Positions 12,711 through 24,681 of a stretch of 64,000 bases of DNA are shown here, in pieces (positions within the stretch are counted from its first letter, which is position 1; each line of letters begins with the position of its first letter). The stretch comes from Otis tarda. Taxonomy: Eukaryota; Chordata; Aves; Otidiformes; Otididae. The notes under the pieces are model-generated. The model did not search any database. It was given only the letters and a program-made list of their open reading frames with translations, and was not told the origin of the DNA. Where the stretch lies: positions 4,914,001-4,978,000 of the forward strand of contig CM048554.1 in assembly GCA_026413225.1 (NCBI GenBank), given 5' to 3'. Position numbers and translations under genes: made by a program.

Positions 12711-13633
12711 GTTGTCTTTACCTCAAAAAACAAGCTTTTCCTAGGAAATAATTCAGAATTCAGACCTTTGTCCACGTAAAATTCATCTCTCTGCATTATT
12801 TGCACGTGCACAGTAAGGTACACTACTCAGACAGGCAACATGGATCAATATTGCTGTATTTAAGGCACAGAACTGGGCAAGTATTTCAATCCACCTTTTA
12901 ATCCAACAGCACGCAATTCTGTTACATCCCAGGAACACTACAAGGAATCCTTTATCGACAAAAGCCTCTCAGTCACACAATGCTACTTAAAAGCCTTGGG
13001 CCACGCTCCAGTGAGGACTCCACCTGCATGAGACCTCCCCTCAGCTCCTTGCACCTGCTGAGCTAAAGCTCTTGGTGGAGACATCACCACTGCCAGACAA
13101 AAATCCCTTCATGTTATTAATTTGTCACCAAAGTATCACCTCTTCTAAGACCACCTCCTCTAACACCTCTGTGTTACTGGATTGCATATGCTGAGGTTGC
13201 CTCCCCAACTTCAGCCTCCATAGAACGTTAGACAGGGCATTGATACTGCACAAAAGTTCACCCAAGGTAACCCCCCTGCAGCACAATACCTTGAGTGTTG
13301 GTGTCCATTCCACACATTGGTTCTGGTGGCAGAGCAGGTCTTCAGCCCCCTTACAAAAACAAGGAAAAGAAATGGCTGCTGTTGCTACAGGTGGTCTTAT
13401 CAGTGGCACAAACTCCCAGGGTTCCCCTTGGTCATGGGCAAATAAATTGCCTTAAACTGTGCCCCCTGGAGAAGTTCACTGTTCACCTGCCTTTGCTGGT
13501 GATTTCTCAGCTGCTCTGAGATCAGCTGCTGAATAAAGACCAATTCTCCCAGTTAGCTACTTTTGTTCTGCTGGGTTAAACCCCAGACATTTGTCTTAAA
13601 GGCACACCAATATAGCTGGTTGCCATGTTTTGG

Positions 13634-13650
13634 TTTTTTTTTTTTTTTTT
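13634..13650. repeat. Poly-T tract (T17)
   Basis: An uninterrupted T run. A purine-side GGTGGGTGGGTGG minisatellite-like stretch follows at about 13697-13711. Confidence 0.9.
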
Positions 13651-15193
13651 ATTTCTTAAGCACTGTTTAGCATGGAGGTGAGTGCCCTGCACCTGCGGTG
13701 GGTGGGTGGGTGGCTCTTGGCAATGTGAGTGCAGATGTTTTTGATGAGAGCGGCAAAGGAGCCAGGGCATCGCAGACCTCACTCCCTTGCTGGGTGCTTT
13801 CCTAGGCACCCGTCTGGATTCAGGCTTTGGAACGTTCCTTGGATGCCCTAGAGAAACTTTCTGTAAAATACTGTTTTCACACAAATGAAAAAATGAATAT
13901 ATTTCAAAATGACCTCCCATTAAAGTGCTAAAACATTAAGACAACAGAATTGGCTGGAAGTACTTATTTTGATAGAAAAAAAAAATGCCATTGTGTTCCA
14001 TATTTGACCAGAATTGGTATTTTTAACCACTTGACAAGTGGCAACTTCAGAACAACCTGCTTTAAAAATGTTAATTATTTTTTTCTTCATGTTTTTAGAA
14101 ATAAAACTTCTTTTCCTCCCAAATTAGTTACAGATCAACCCAGAGGAGAGGGCAAAATATGTGTATGTAAAAAAACGTAAATGGTATAGCTCCACAACAA
14201 AATTCAGCGGCTCCTACTTAGCTCCAGAAATCTCATAAATACGCTGTTGTCCACCCACCGACCTCTCAAAATATAAAATATCCTCAGAACCTCTGACACT
14301 GTCTATCTGCACAGCAGATCACTAGATATTAGTATTTCTGGATATATTTTGTCTGCCCTCTGCTTGTTTGGAGCAGAGAGTAAGCAAAATTAGATGGTTT
14401 AGGCAGATGCTAAGATGCTCTGAACTAGGTTTAAAGTCCTTGGGTAGTAAAATACGCTTTATTTATAGTGTAGTGCTTTTTTCACAGTTCAGGCATAGTT
14501 CAGTCCCAGTCATATAAATAAAACTCTGACTATTATAACAGGAAAAAAAATGTATATAGACCTACTTATTACACCAACGAGATAAGCCCTTTAAGGCCAG
14601 GGTGATTTATTGACTACACCAGAACATTTATGGGCTCATTAGCCAGAGCTACAAGGATAATGAATTTTACGGACATCGAAGAATTCATGCAGATGAGCAG
14701 GCTGGCAAAACACATAATGTCACATGGTTTTGAATACCGCTCATCCAACACCAGTAAAACACAGCTCTGCGAGAGCTGGGGCTTGCTGGCAGTTCAACCA
14801 GTGCAGTAAATAACTCCTGCCCTGCAGTGAGACGGGTACGGGGAAGCTCCTGCAGCCCGACCTCAGCCACCAGTCGTGCCTGGCACATGTAGGACACGCA
14901 AATATTAAATTTGTTTGAATGACAAATAGTTGCCACTGAAACGCAAAGGCACCAGCCCGGCAAAGCAAACTCACGGCTGTTTGGCCCTTACGGGGAACTT
15001 ACGGGTTCCTAATTTTCACGTTTCAGGAGCAAATCCTTCCTGAGATTAAAAAAAAAGCTATGTCAACCCTGATTTTTTTTTAACTGAAGTTAGTCAAAAT
15101 AGGTAATTGCCTTGCTCTCTCAGCAGTGATGGTTTCGTGGTAACCCTTGAAGGTAGGGCAAGATCTGCTGCTGGAGGGCACACAACTGGCTGC

Positions 15194-15208
15194 TGGTGGT
15201 GGTGGTGG
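15194..15208 (+). repeat. Short (GGT)n microsatellite
   Basis: Five TGG units in a row, followed by GGAGGAG. It is short and near-perfect. Confidence 0.85.
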
Positions 15209-16320
15209 AGGAGCAGGACAGCAGGTCTGGCCCCAGAATGAAAAGAGATCCAGGAGAGCTGATTGATTTTCAGGGACAACCTGAAACACTCCAGAAATAT
15301 TCGTCCTGCCAAGCAGAAAAGCAAGCAAAAGTAACAGGAGCCTACATGGATGAATAGGGAGCTCCTGACAAAACTGAGACATAAAAAGGAACTGTACCAG
15401 AGGTGACCTGGGAGGAATACAGAGGGTGATTGGACACTGGAGCAGGTTGCCTGCATCCACTTCAGACCCAGAGCCCTCTCGAGAGGGTCAGTGTTTACAG
15501 CTTCTTTTTTCCCAAGCACAGACAAGAACGGGTGGGAACGCCCTGCCTTTTGCACAACCATCCCGTGGTCAGAGCTCTCAGCTCTCTGTGGGGAGCTCTC
15601 CCAGGACTGTTCACATATTTTACAATAAACAATCTTGGGATAAAACAAAACAAAACCCAAGCAAAATAATCTTGGGAGTTGGGATGAGAAGCCAGGAACC
15701 CTACCGGAGGGCTGGGTGTTCTGGGCGCTGCGTTACAAAATCCTTTTCCTTCATCCCCTGGCAGTGCGAAGCTGTGCTTGGTGCCCTGCTGCTGCTCTGT
15801 CTCTTGTCATGGGCGTAGAAAGTACAAGAGGAGGAAGAAACCCACACCTACCCTTCCCCTCCTCCTTCATGGGGTATTCTCCTTGGTTCAGAGGGAGCTC
15901 TCTGGATCCCCTGTTTGAGCTGAACAGAGGCCCTCAGATTTCTCAGCCAACCCTTTAACCTCGAGGCCATGCAACGGGATAAGCAGAAACAACTGAACAC
16001 CTAAAAGACTCTGCAATATATACATCAACTTTCCTGTTTTTCTTTTTCTGTTCCCCTGCTTTGCCTTACAGCACATCTCTGAGAAAGCAAACAGCTCGGA
16101 GATCTCCAGTCCTCTCGCCGCTGTTCCTACGTTGTTATCTCAGGGCAGAAGATCTGGCTTTGCAGCCGTGCATCGCATGTCGCACCTCAGCGTACTGATT
16201 TAGCAACAGCCTCCTCTGATTTATGGGTGCAACTGACATTAGAAGTGGTTCCTGTACAAAAAAATACATGATAAAGTGTAGCACAGTCAGTAGACATTAA
16301 TTTAAAGCCGCTAAACCTCA

Positions 16321-16373
16321 CCAAGAATAGTCTTGTTCTTCAAAGTTAAGCACGCACTCCAGGGTTTTACAGG
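16321..16373 (+). repeat. Half copy of an old palindromic amniote repeat (tentative)
   Basis: AATAGTCTTGTTCTTCAAAGTTAAGCACGCACTCCAGG..TTTTACAGG follows the right half of the repeat that is more complete at 53713: a 'GTAGTCCCATTG' centre, then 'AAAGTTAAGCACGTGC', then 'GTTTTGCAGGATC'. The left half is not recognisable. Identification is from remembered pattern only. Confidence 0.3.
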
Positions 16374-17780
16374 TATTTAAGCATAGCTCAGTGCTGCCCA
16401 GATTTTCAGGTGGTGTTTTTAAAGTAGTAGTTTGGCCAACTACAATTGTAAACTGAAGGTCAATACAATTTTCAAAAGCTTTTCAATGCTTTCGTTGCTC
16501 TCAGTGGGAGTTAGTACCCAGATCATCAAAGAGCTTTGAGTGTTTCCTCCCTGAAATGAACTGGTTCTGGGCATAAAAAGCTTGAAGACTCGGTCCCTTG
16601 AAGGATCTGGACCTAGGTGAAAAATCTCCCTCCACACAGCGAGGAAAGGTGGCCTTCAGGCTTCGCAGCACTGAGCAGGGACTACCCAAACACGCAGCTC
16701 AGGGCCTTCACAGGGGTTTTTCCCCTGTAGTGTTACTGAAGGGCATGCATCTAAAACAGCAAAGAGAAAACGCTCCCCTTGACCTAAAATCTGTACTCTT
16801 TGGGACAGAAACTTTGGGCCTGTTATTTCATTTAAGTGCCTGCTGATACAGCTAATTATAGACAGGAAAATCAGATGGGAGCCACCTCAACCCGATGCAG
16901 ACCTCTGGACCTAGGTTCACCTTCTAACTTGCCTTCATGGCCAACAAGAGAAGGCTTTTTTAGGGGCTGATTGGTTTGACTGATTTTAGGGGGATGGCCA
17001 TTTCTCTGTGCCAGGGTGACTAGTTCACGTGTGGCTTAGAGGATCAGCCTCTGCAGATGGATAAATTTAGGTGAGACAACTTCTCTCCCTGCTCCAGGGA
17101 TGCCATATCCTACTGAAATCAAGCAGGGTTAGCCACCCCGATACTTTGAATGTCCCCCAGGTCTCTACCATTGATTTTTATGCAAGTAAACACCCATTAA
17201 TACGTGACCTTTCGTCTTTGTATGTGTCTGCTTAGGGTTTGGATTATTGGGGCATCAAATAACATCACAGTAAGGGTAGAGCTGGCTGAAATTTCTCATA
17301 GGAATACCTGTACATCAGACACAACAATTTGTAAATATTCGATGAATAGAAAGAATTCCATGCGAAACAGAAACCCAATGAAACATGTTGGCTTTTGAAA
17401 ACCATTCTTTGAGATTTTGCATTTTCTTTCTGTTTCTGAAATGCTGAACACACAAATGTTTTTTACATTACTACTAGGATCTTTCATGCTCTTCCCCCTC
17501 TTTCTTTTTTTTTATTTTCCACTGGAAAATGCAGAAACATTGGAAGTATTTTGACGTGTTTTGACTGCCTTTCACATGTCATACTGTTTTCCATTCAAAA
17601 AAAAAAAGCTGGAAAACAGGAAAATCTTAAATGAAATATAGGAGGCTGGAAACGCAGCAAAACCATGGCAATGCCACAGCTGAATAAGGAAGCTAAAATG
17701 TTTTGGTTTATAGAAACCAAAATATATAAATCTTTCACTTTAAATATTTCATTTTGTTGGGAAAAAAAAAAAGTTTTCCT
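16374..17780. other. Unique non-coding sequence, no gene seen
   Basis: Short open frames only (up to 82 codons). There are short A/T tracts at about 17505 and 17598. No repeat family is recognised. Confidence 0.6.
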
Positions 17781-18600
17781 ATATTTCCATCTCAATCTGA
17801 CGGGAGATGAAAACTCCTGCGGTATTACCCTCTTCCTAGATGAGGTACGCCATCCGCAAAGGAAAAAGGTATGGAAACGCGTGCTATAAGCGGCCCAGCA
17901 TTAATTGCAGTAATTTCCCCATGGCTAAAAAACGGGTGTCGCAGGGCCTTTTATTCCCCTAAATTCTCTTCATCCTTTTCTTTAAATAGCTGAAGTGTGA
18001 ATGTCGCTTGACATTTCTTTTTCTTCGGGGAGCATTTATACCACCCGTGACCCTTGGCTGCGTCTCCCAGAAGCTGCAGTCATTTTCAGTTAAGGGTAAT
18101 TGGCACCAGAATACACTTTGTTCTGTATAGTGTTAAAAATGTGCTACTTTGTTTTGCCAACCTTCCTGAACTTCCTTTCAGTTCAATGAAGGAGCGCAAC
18201 ATTTGTATAAGAAAGAAATATTGTCTTCAATGGGAAATGTATTCCATGTGTGTTATAATTTATATTATGACAGATCTTTCTTAACGTACAATATTGTTAT
18301 TCACCGAGTAGAAAGAAACTTTATCGAGTTCGTTCTTTCTCTTTTTTTTTAAATGTGCTCTTTGAGGCACCCATAATTTTTATTTGCGGAAATATGGGAT
18401 AAATTTGAATAATAAATTTATATTAAAACTCCCATTTGTATTCTATTTCCTTCATAAATCTGGGTAAGATGTCAGCCGAGCGGTTCATATATAAAATATT
18501 AGAACAAACATTGCCTGTCTAATTGAAAAATCTGTCTTCATCAAGGACCTGGAGCTGAGCTTAAGAATGAAAGATGGAGGCTTTATTTAATGCAGTTCTG
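17781..18600. promoter_or_regulatory. Candidate conserved non-coding block A
   Basis: Repeat-free sequence with several TAAT cores: CAGCATTAATTGCAGTAATTTCC (near 17897), GGGTAATTGGC (near 18095) and GTCTAATTGAAAAATC (near 18518). GATA and SOX-like words occur, CpGs are retained around 17818-17950, and there are no long frames. This texture is typical of deeply conserved developmental enhancers. That is an inference; conservation was not tested. Confidence 0.3.
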
Positions 18601-18910
18601 CCCCGACTGTCATGAATGCTGTCTTTTTTCTTCCCCTTCACCACCTCAACAGAAATAGCAAAGCTCTATTCCCCAACTGGTCTCAGAGGCCGAAATACAA
18701 AGATACGCAGAGGAAAGAATGGCCGCTGGTGTCTGTAGAGTGGTTTAACGCACTTATGTTCCCAAGCGTTAATCCTCCTGCACTTAAAGGATGGGAGTTG
18801 CAATCCCTACTGTATTGGCTGGCCCGGGATCAAAATTTACGGCTAATGTAATAATCTTCCCGGGTCACCCCATGGGGTCGTTCCTGCTATCATCAGAGGA
18901 TGTAACTACA

Positions 18911-19023
18911 ACAGTTGGGAGAGATAAAGGTGAAAGCAGAAAGGGAAATGAAAAAAGGAGGCTGGGAGGCTTTTGCAGACCAAGGAAAGAAAAAAAAAAA
19001 GGAAAGGGAAGGGAAAAAAAAGA
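18911..19023 (+). repeat. Purine-rich tract with near-mirror A/G core
   Basis: Almost all purines on the + strand apart from a short interruption (18960-18982). The core at 18983-19022 is A/G only, built from AAGGAAAG, A10 and GGAAAGGGAAGGG followed by A8. Its centre is close to mirror-symmetric, the arrangement that can form intramolecular triplex (H-DNA). Confidence 0.75.
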
Positions 19024-19114
19024 GCCTATGTGTGTTTTCAGAACCGCTGGGATTTCCCTTGCTGATTTAAAGCTCAGACAGTGAGTGTGAAAACCTGCCA
19101 AACCCAACAGCATC

Positions 19115-19300
19115 CCCTGATCCGGCCAGGCTTTCACAAGAGCGACTACAAAGCCGGTCACGGTTTGAAACAGATGGGGGGGGCAAGTGGCCCCTGGAGC
19201 ACACGAGGGCGAGAGGCCGGCGGGACTCCCTTTGCCGGGTGCCAGAGGGGAGCCGGACAGAGCAGCACCCCAGTCCGGGGAGCCTGGCTGGGTGTCTGGC
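19115..19300. promoter_or_regulatory. GC-rich segment with modest CpG enrichment
   Basis: About eleven CpGs in ~185 bp, including GGCCGGCGGG (19217-19226), next to the purine tract. It is less dense than the clusters at 35.5 and 60.0 kb. No start or exon is attached. It may be a weak CpG island remnant or simply a GC-rich patch. Confidence 0.3.
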
Positions 19301-21045
19301 CTCATAATTAGTAATTCAAGGAGGCCACTGAAGCTTGTTCACATATAAGCATGTGTGTAAAGCTTTTCTTTGCCGCACCCAGGAAGCACAGAGGTGAACG
19401 ACTGAGAAACAACACTGTTTTTTTGTAGAGCAGCCAACAAAGGAGATAAACCCCTACTTTTCCAAAGCTGGGTCCTCCCCAGGGCCTAACGAACAGCGTG
19501 GGGAGGGTGGAGGCCGCAGCGCTATGGGCAGGGAGGAGCTGCATCCAGATGTGGACTTAGCTGGCAGCAGACAGATTTGTGCAACACTTTGAGCTGCGTC
19601 AGGTCAGAGATACCTGGCATCTCCTGCAGATGGGAGCAGCTGCTGGGGTGCTAATCCACAGCTTTGGAAAACCAAGTTCAGTTTTTATTCCATTAGACAC
19701 TTTCTCTGCCACCTTGTTCAGAGCACTCAGCTCTTCCGAACCTTGGACTTTGGTTTTCTGCAAAATATATTTCTGACGCTTTCAGCTATGATCCTGGTGC
19801 TACCACCAGGTGTTCAGGTGCCCTGGGGTCCAGCCCTAAGCAAAGGGGTTGGCAAGAGATATCTGGAGAAAGAAGTGTTAAAAAAAAAAAAAAAGAAAAA
19901 GGAAAAAGAGAAATCAGAGAAATTGGATTGATTTTTAACAATACTGAAGAATCCAAACAACTGGAGGAAGAACAAACAACTGTAAGGAGAACTATGTAAG
20001 CAGTGGTCACGGGACTATTCTGACAGACACTAAAGGTGGACGTAAAATCAATGTCAATAATTGTCATGTATTGCTTAGTCCTGTGGTCACCGAAAAATTT
20101 ATCTTCCAGGTTTTGAAGGAAATTCTGGACCCTCAAGGACCAAAGAAATGGTGACTTTTCAGAAGAGTTCAATGTGCATTTGGGACCCTTCAAGCACCTG
20201 ACCAGCATTTTCACAAAGGGAGGAGGCAGAAGCTGAGCATCTGTTTAGCATCTCAAACTCTCCTTTGACTCAAGTATCCTCCCCCACTGTAAAACAAAGC
20301 GTTAGGATATCAGAAATACAGCAACAGGGAACCGGTGACTTCAACACTAATGATATAACCAGTGTGAAGAAAACCACAAACTAACAAATCTATCAAAAAA
20401 TCAATCAGACCATCAAAATAGGATATACTTCATTTTCACTGTGCTCAGAAATGAAACCAGTATCATCCCGAGCTCTCGAAGTCCTGGAGATCATGTCTCT
20501 TCTCATGGTAGCTGGCGTAAGACAATCTCATTTATCTCCTGTCACAGGTTTGCAGGCCTAATGATTTTTCACATAGGCAGTATTGCTATGGTGGAATTAC
20601 AGCCCGGCAATGCCTTTCACCTTTCCGGGAGAAACTAGGGAGGGAAAGGATGACTTGCAAGAGAAATATTTTTCCTTCAGCCAAACAGATAAGGAAAAAA
20701 AACCCCATCAACTGCAACACAAATACTCAGCAAGAATATAAGAAAACTGTAATGAATATTCTTCAACTCCAGAACAAATCTGCGAATTAAAATGTCTCAT
20801 TTTCTGGTTTTGAAGAAAAACAGAAACACTCCAAGGAAAGTAGAAACTTTCTGTGATTTGCTTGCTTTGGCAGAAATGAAATAGTTTCTGATAATAATTT
20901 TTACGAACACTGTTTTTATCAGCCTTTGCTCTGACCACCACTTTATTAAAAACTAGGGAAGTCTCTTATTAAAAGACGTGTAAAGAAATAAGCTAAAAGC
21001 AAATCACCTTCTCTGTTTGCATGAGACATCAATAGTGGAGATGTA
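19301..21045. other. Unique non-coding sequence, no gene seen
   Basis: An A-rich tract at 19880-19910 makes a hydrophobic F-rich antisense frame (minus, 19786-20214, 142 codons) that is clearly a composition artefact. No repeats are recognised otherwise. Confidence 0.6.
19880..19910. repeat. A-rich tract
   Basis: A15 followed by GAAAAAGGAAAAAGAG. The upstream sequence was read as a possible retrocopy, but no gene-like frame or polyadenylation signal at the proper spacing is seen. Confidence 0.85.
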
Positions 21046-21177
21046 AAGGCCAGGTTGGACGAGGCTCTGAGCAACCTGATCTGGTTGGAGATGTCCCTGC
21101 TCCTTGCAGGGGGGTTGGACTAGATGACCTTTGAAGGTCCCTTCCAACCCTAACCATTCTATGATTCTATGATTCTA
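21046..21177 (+). repeat. CR1 LINE 3' end (truncated copy)
   Basis: The terminal ~130 bp of CR1 in sense orientation: AAGGCCAGGTTGGACGAGG, GAGCAACCTGATCTGGTTGG, CCTGCTCCTTGCAGG, GACCTTTGAAGGTCCCTTCC, then AACCATTCTATG and two further ATTCT units. The intact tail and low apparent divergence suggest a fairly young copy. Confidence 0.95.
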
Positions 21178-21627
21178 AAGAAGGTGGCTTCCAACCAAAG
21201 TTGGAGAAAAACTCAGCATATCACTGGGGACAAAATTCAGCTGGCAGTAGGGACTTCAACAGCAGCTGGTCTGGAGCCTCATTACAGAGGTAGTGGCTAC
21301 TAGATGGCTGTGTGGGGCAAGGAAACCTGGCTGGGGATGGGGACCACATCACCACCTTCACTTGTGTGCTCCGCCCCTTGAGCCTTTGTCCACTAACCAG
21401 CTCATAACTGAGAATTTCCCGCAATGGTAAGCATCAAGGGTATGAGCCTTTAATTATGTCTCAAGAATGCCATCATAGACTGGGAGCTGATGCTAGAGAT
21501 GGCTATGAACCATGCTAGAAATGGCTACCAAGCATCCTGCCTCACCAACGAGACATGATGCTCATACACCATCCAGAATGTGAACAGTTTGGTGTGCAAC
21601 ATAGCACTACTGCTCTTCTTACGGACT
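21178..21627. other. Unique spacer between two CR1 copies, with a 22-bp dimer
   Basis: About 450 bp without gene or CR1 sequence. It contains an imperfect tandem dimer of a 22-bp unit (21490-21511 and 21512-21533, both beginning ATGCTAGA and containing ATGGCTA). Confidence 0.6.
21490..21533 (+). repeat. Imperfect 22-bp tandem dimer
   Basis: Two adjacent copies: ATGCTAGAGATGGCTATGAACC, 21490-21511, then ATGCTAGAAATGGCTACC at the start of 21512-21533. They differ at a few positions. A small local duplication. Confidence 0.8.
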
Positions 21628-21882
21628 ACATGGTTTTAAAATAGAGGGAGTTACATTTAGATTAGATATCAGGAAAAAAAATTTTACAATGAGAGCGGTG
21701 GAACACTGGAACAGGTTGCCCAGAGAGGTGGCAGATGCCCCATCCCTGGAAACATTCACAGCCAGGTTGGACAGAGCTGTGAACAACCTGATCCAGTTGG
21801 AGATGTCCCTGCTCCTTGCAGGGTGGTTGGACTGGATGGGCTTTGAAGGTCCCTTCCAACCCTAACCATTCTATGATTCTAT
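21628..21882 (+). repeat. CR1 LINE 3' end (~255 bp)
   Basis: A longer CR1 tail in sense orientation. It starts in the 'ATGGTTTTAAAATAGAGGGAG' region and continues through GAACACTGGAACAGGTTGCC, CAGAGAGGTGG, CCCCATCCCTGGAAACATTC, CCAGGTTGGAC and GGTCCCTTCCAACCC to ATTCTATGATTCTAT. It lies about 450 bp downstream of another CR1 end in the same orientation; each has its own tail, so they are separate insertions. Confidence 0.95.
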
Positions 21883-21939
21883 AAACAGGTTGTTTCCTTC
21901 TCAGGTCTTACAATTATCAACATACGCTTTACGTATACA

Positions 21940-21963
21940 AATATATATATATATATATATATA
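21940..21963. repeat. (AT)n microsatellite
   Basis: About twelve uninterrupted AT units. It lies 57 bp after the CR1 tail. Confidence 0.95.
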
Positions 21964-22039
21964 ACACGAGGAACGTAAGAGGTTAACGGTAGCTCTGGAG
22001 GTACCAACTCTGGAAGATACAGTTGCTGACGAGAGCAGC

Positions 22040-22720
22040 GTTAGCAGTTCACCGTTTCAATCCGATACTGTAATTTATGTAGTGACCTGTCTATTAACCC
22101 TGCCGCACCAGCAGCAATTCAGGTTGAGCTGAATAACGTCTGTCATTGTCCTGGCCTGCCATGAGGTTTCTCAGCTCAATGCCACACTTGAATGACACTC
22201 TGTCATTATGCTATATTTAGGTAATGAAAGGTGTAATTAGCTTTGTTCTGCTGCAAGCTGATCCGACCCTGTATGCATTATAAAAGGTAATAAAATAGGT
22301 GCACAGATATAAAAACCTGAATAAGCATATTATTCGGTGTAATTTCCCGAGCCAAAAACCGATGAAAGAACTGGGGTGAGGGAGCCTCAGCCACTCCAGT
22401 GCCTGACCAGCCTTGTCGTGAGAAGCCACGCAAGAAGCCCAGTGAAGGTATGTCGAGGTGTATTTAATCAGTCCCTCGCCGTTGCAGCTTTTATATAATT
22501 GATGGCATTTTGTGATGATTGCTTTCCTATTACAGTACTGTATCTTATCTCCCCATTGTGAGGGGAGCGGCTTTATGTTATTGTCAGCAACTCTCCAGAG
22601 CCAAGCATTATCCCGGGCCCATGCCCTTTGTGGGGCTGTCAGCTTGTCATTAATTGTTCTGCCTGGCCTTCGTCTGGGACTTTGGCCATCTGCTTTATCA
22701 CACCCCATCAGCCTTGGGTA
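22040..22720. promoter_or_regulatory. Candidate conserved non-coding block B
   Basis: A 680-bp repeat-free block dense in homeodomain-type words: GGTGTAATTAGC (22229-22240), CGGTGTAATTTCC (22335-22347) and TTGTCATTAATTG (22644-22656). It also has a small inverted repeat GAATAA/TTATTC (22319-22335) and a NANOG/SOX-like CTTTGTTCTG. An ATG-started minus-strand frame of 163 codons (22217-22708) spans most of it but shows no domain or compositional sign of coding. Enhancer-like conservation could itself keep stop codons rare. This is an inference from texture. Confidence 0.33.
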
Positions 22721-24167
22721 GGAATGAATGGAACTGATAATATAAAAGTCCTGGCAGGACTGATACTGGGCTAGAAGCTCTGGATGCCAAATTAGTCAGT
22801 CCTTGGGACACCATGCATTTTCTTAGCATGAGTAATTCTAGTCGGGGAAAGGAGTTTTGTGGTATTTGCAAAAAAAGTGCTGGTGTGTTTGATATGGATG
22901 CTATCCTTACCAGCAAACCCTCAGTGATTTACGCCAGGTGAGCAGCACACGTAGCTCGTCTCCAAGAGAGTGGAAAATCATGCAATGGCTCGTGCACTCT
23001 CCTGTACCCAGACCGTGATCCTGGAGATGAGCTACTCCTCCATGCTCACTTGATGCCAGCTGCAGCAGGACCAAGGCTCCACAGTGAAATATGCCAGAGA
23101 AAAAATCCCCTGCCTGCTATACCAGAGGTTGACCTGGTATCTACCCGTAGTTGGAAACAGGCGAGAGGCTTGAGCAAGGACACAAAGCCCAGAAAACCCA
23201 GGCATCTGAGCCACTGGCTCCTGGCAGGGGAACTGGTACTGCCAACTCGCTCACACATGCATGGACCTGTGGGCTCCTGGGTTACCCGACCTCAGATGCA
23301 GCACCTCTGAGGAGAAAGGGAGAGGAGACTACCTCACAGCACCACTGCAGCCCTACATGCAAGCGCAGAGGTGCAAATCCAACGTGTCCCAAATCTGAAG
23401 AGCTCCAGGACTTTCAAATGCTTCACACACATTTGGAAGGGTCTACTCCATGACTGCAGCTTTTGCAGAGTACATAGGTTTGACCTCTTGCGTCCACCTC
23501 ACACATTGCTCACTGAACGTGGCTGCTCTTGGGTGTCTCATGGAGCAAGCACCACACACAATGGGAGGCTGGGAGTGTCTGGCCCAGACCACACAGAAAA
23601 TATAGCTTGGAGAAGGATACTTCAGGGTGTTGTACAACATTTTCACATAGTGGCTATGATCAAAAGGCTGTTGGAGTCACGGGAAAGACGCATCCCTCCC
23701 GTGGACTCCAGTGGGCTTTAAAGCAGGGCCTGTGATCAGCAGCGTATGAAGTCTCCTCACAAAGGTCTCCCACAATAAAGGTGTTTCACCTGATGCAGAT
23801 GCTTGTAAAACATTTCTCAAGCAATTATAAACAGGTAATGCTTAAATTGCGTGGGAATATATGTACACAAAGTGAAAGGGTTCTGTTTTGGTTTTGCTAA
23901 TGAACAGGACCATGGGTGTTTGCTCCCTGGTGGGAAGAAGGGAGTTTCTCAGACATATTTCCTAGGTGAATATAACAAAAGTACCAAAGGCAAATATTCC
24001 AGTTATTGTATGGCTGTGACCAACAAAGGACTCATGCAAACCTAACCTTCCATCCTGCTTTACCACCACTTGCTCTTCTTTCCCTCTTACGGGTTTCCAA
24101 CCCCCGTTTTGTTTGCCGTATATGAAGTAAAAAACATTTTCAATAGCCTGAATGTAGTTCTCTCGTA

Positions 24168-24181
24168 AAAAAAAAAAAAAA
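24168..24181. repeat. Poly-A tract
   Basis: A14 preceded by CTCTCGT. An isolated homopolymer. Confidence 0.9.
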
Positions 24182-24646
24182 GCACAGACTCAGGGAAGCT
24201 TTTAGACCAGCACTAAATGCTCCTGAATGTGTTGTCCTGTGGTAACAAAGGTAAGAAAGACATGAAAAAGAGCTCTCTAATTTTTTTTTTTTTCAGTTCT
24301 TGTCTGTGGCATTTAATCAACTCTTCCAATTATCTTATTTCCCCATAGCACATTGCCTTTATCAGAATCAAGTTTCCTACCCTCCTGCCCAGTTCCCACA
24401 TTCCAGTATACAGGAAAGTTCACAAAGCCAGGAGCACAAAGGCAGGTGAGGGGACACAAACCTGAAGCCACTCCTGCCACCAGAGACTTCCCCCCGGAAT
24501 TACAGGGCAGAGAGCCCTGTGTTTCTTGGGAGATCAGAACAGATTTCCTAGTGATCCTCTCAGATCTTAAATCTTCTGTATTAGTTCGTTTAGGGCTTAA
24601 GTGCCAACAAAATCAAGGCATCACCTACAAGTAGCCATAAAGCTGA

Positions 24647-24681
24647 TTTTTTTTTTTTTCCTTTTTTTTTTTTTTTTTTTT
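24647..24681. repeat. Poly-T double tract
   Basis: About T13, CC, then about T20, ending in C5. It encodes artefactual poly-F/poly-K frames on the two strands. Confidence 0.92.

Larger units (their letters stand above)
12711..16320. other. Unique non-coding sequence, no gene seen
   Basis: It holds the longest open stretch of the window, 188 codons on the minus strand (15094-15660), which starts at a TTG codon. It lacks recognisable domains and overlaps other frames of similar length, one giving a low-complexity proline/histidine segment from the GGT repeat at 15194. I read it as chance. There are no repeats beyond short homopolymers. Confidence 0.55.

Noticed and set aside
15094-15660. Longest open frame, 188 codons, minus strand
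   Set aside because: It starts at TTG, has no recognisable domain, overlaps other long frames on both strands, and one such frame in 64 kb is within chance.
19880-19910. A-rich tract as a retrogene poly-A tail
   Set aside because: No mRNA-like sequence, polyadenylation signal or flanking target duplication recognised.
24230-24260. Donor-like AAAG|GTAAGA
   Set aside because: The upstream DNA is an A-rich tract with no acceptor-like signal.
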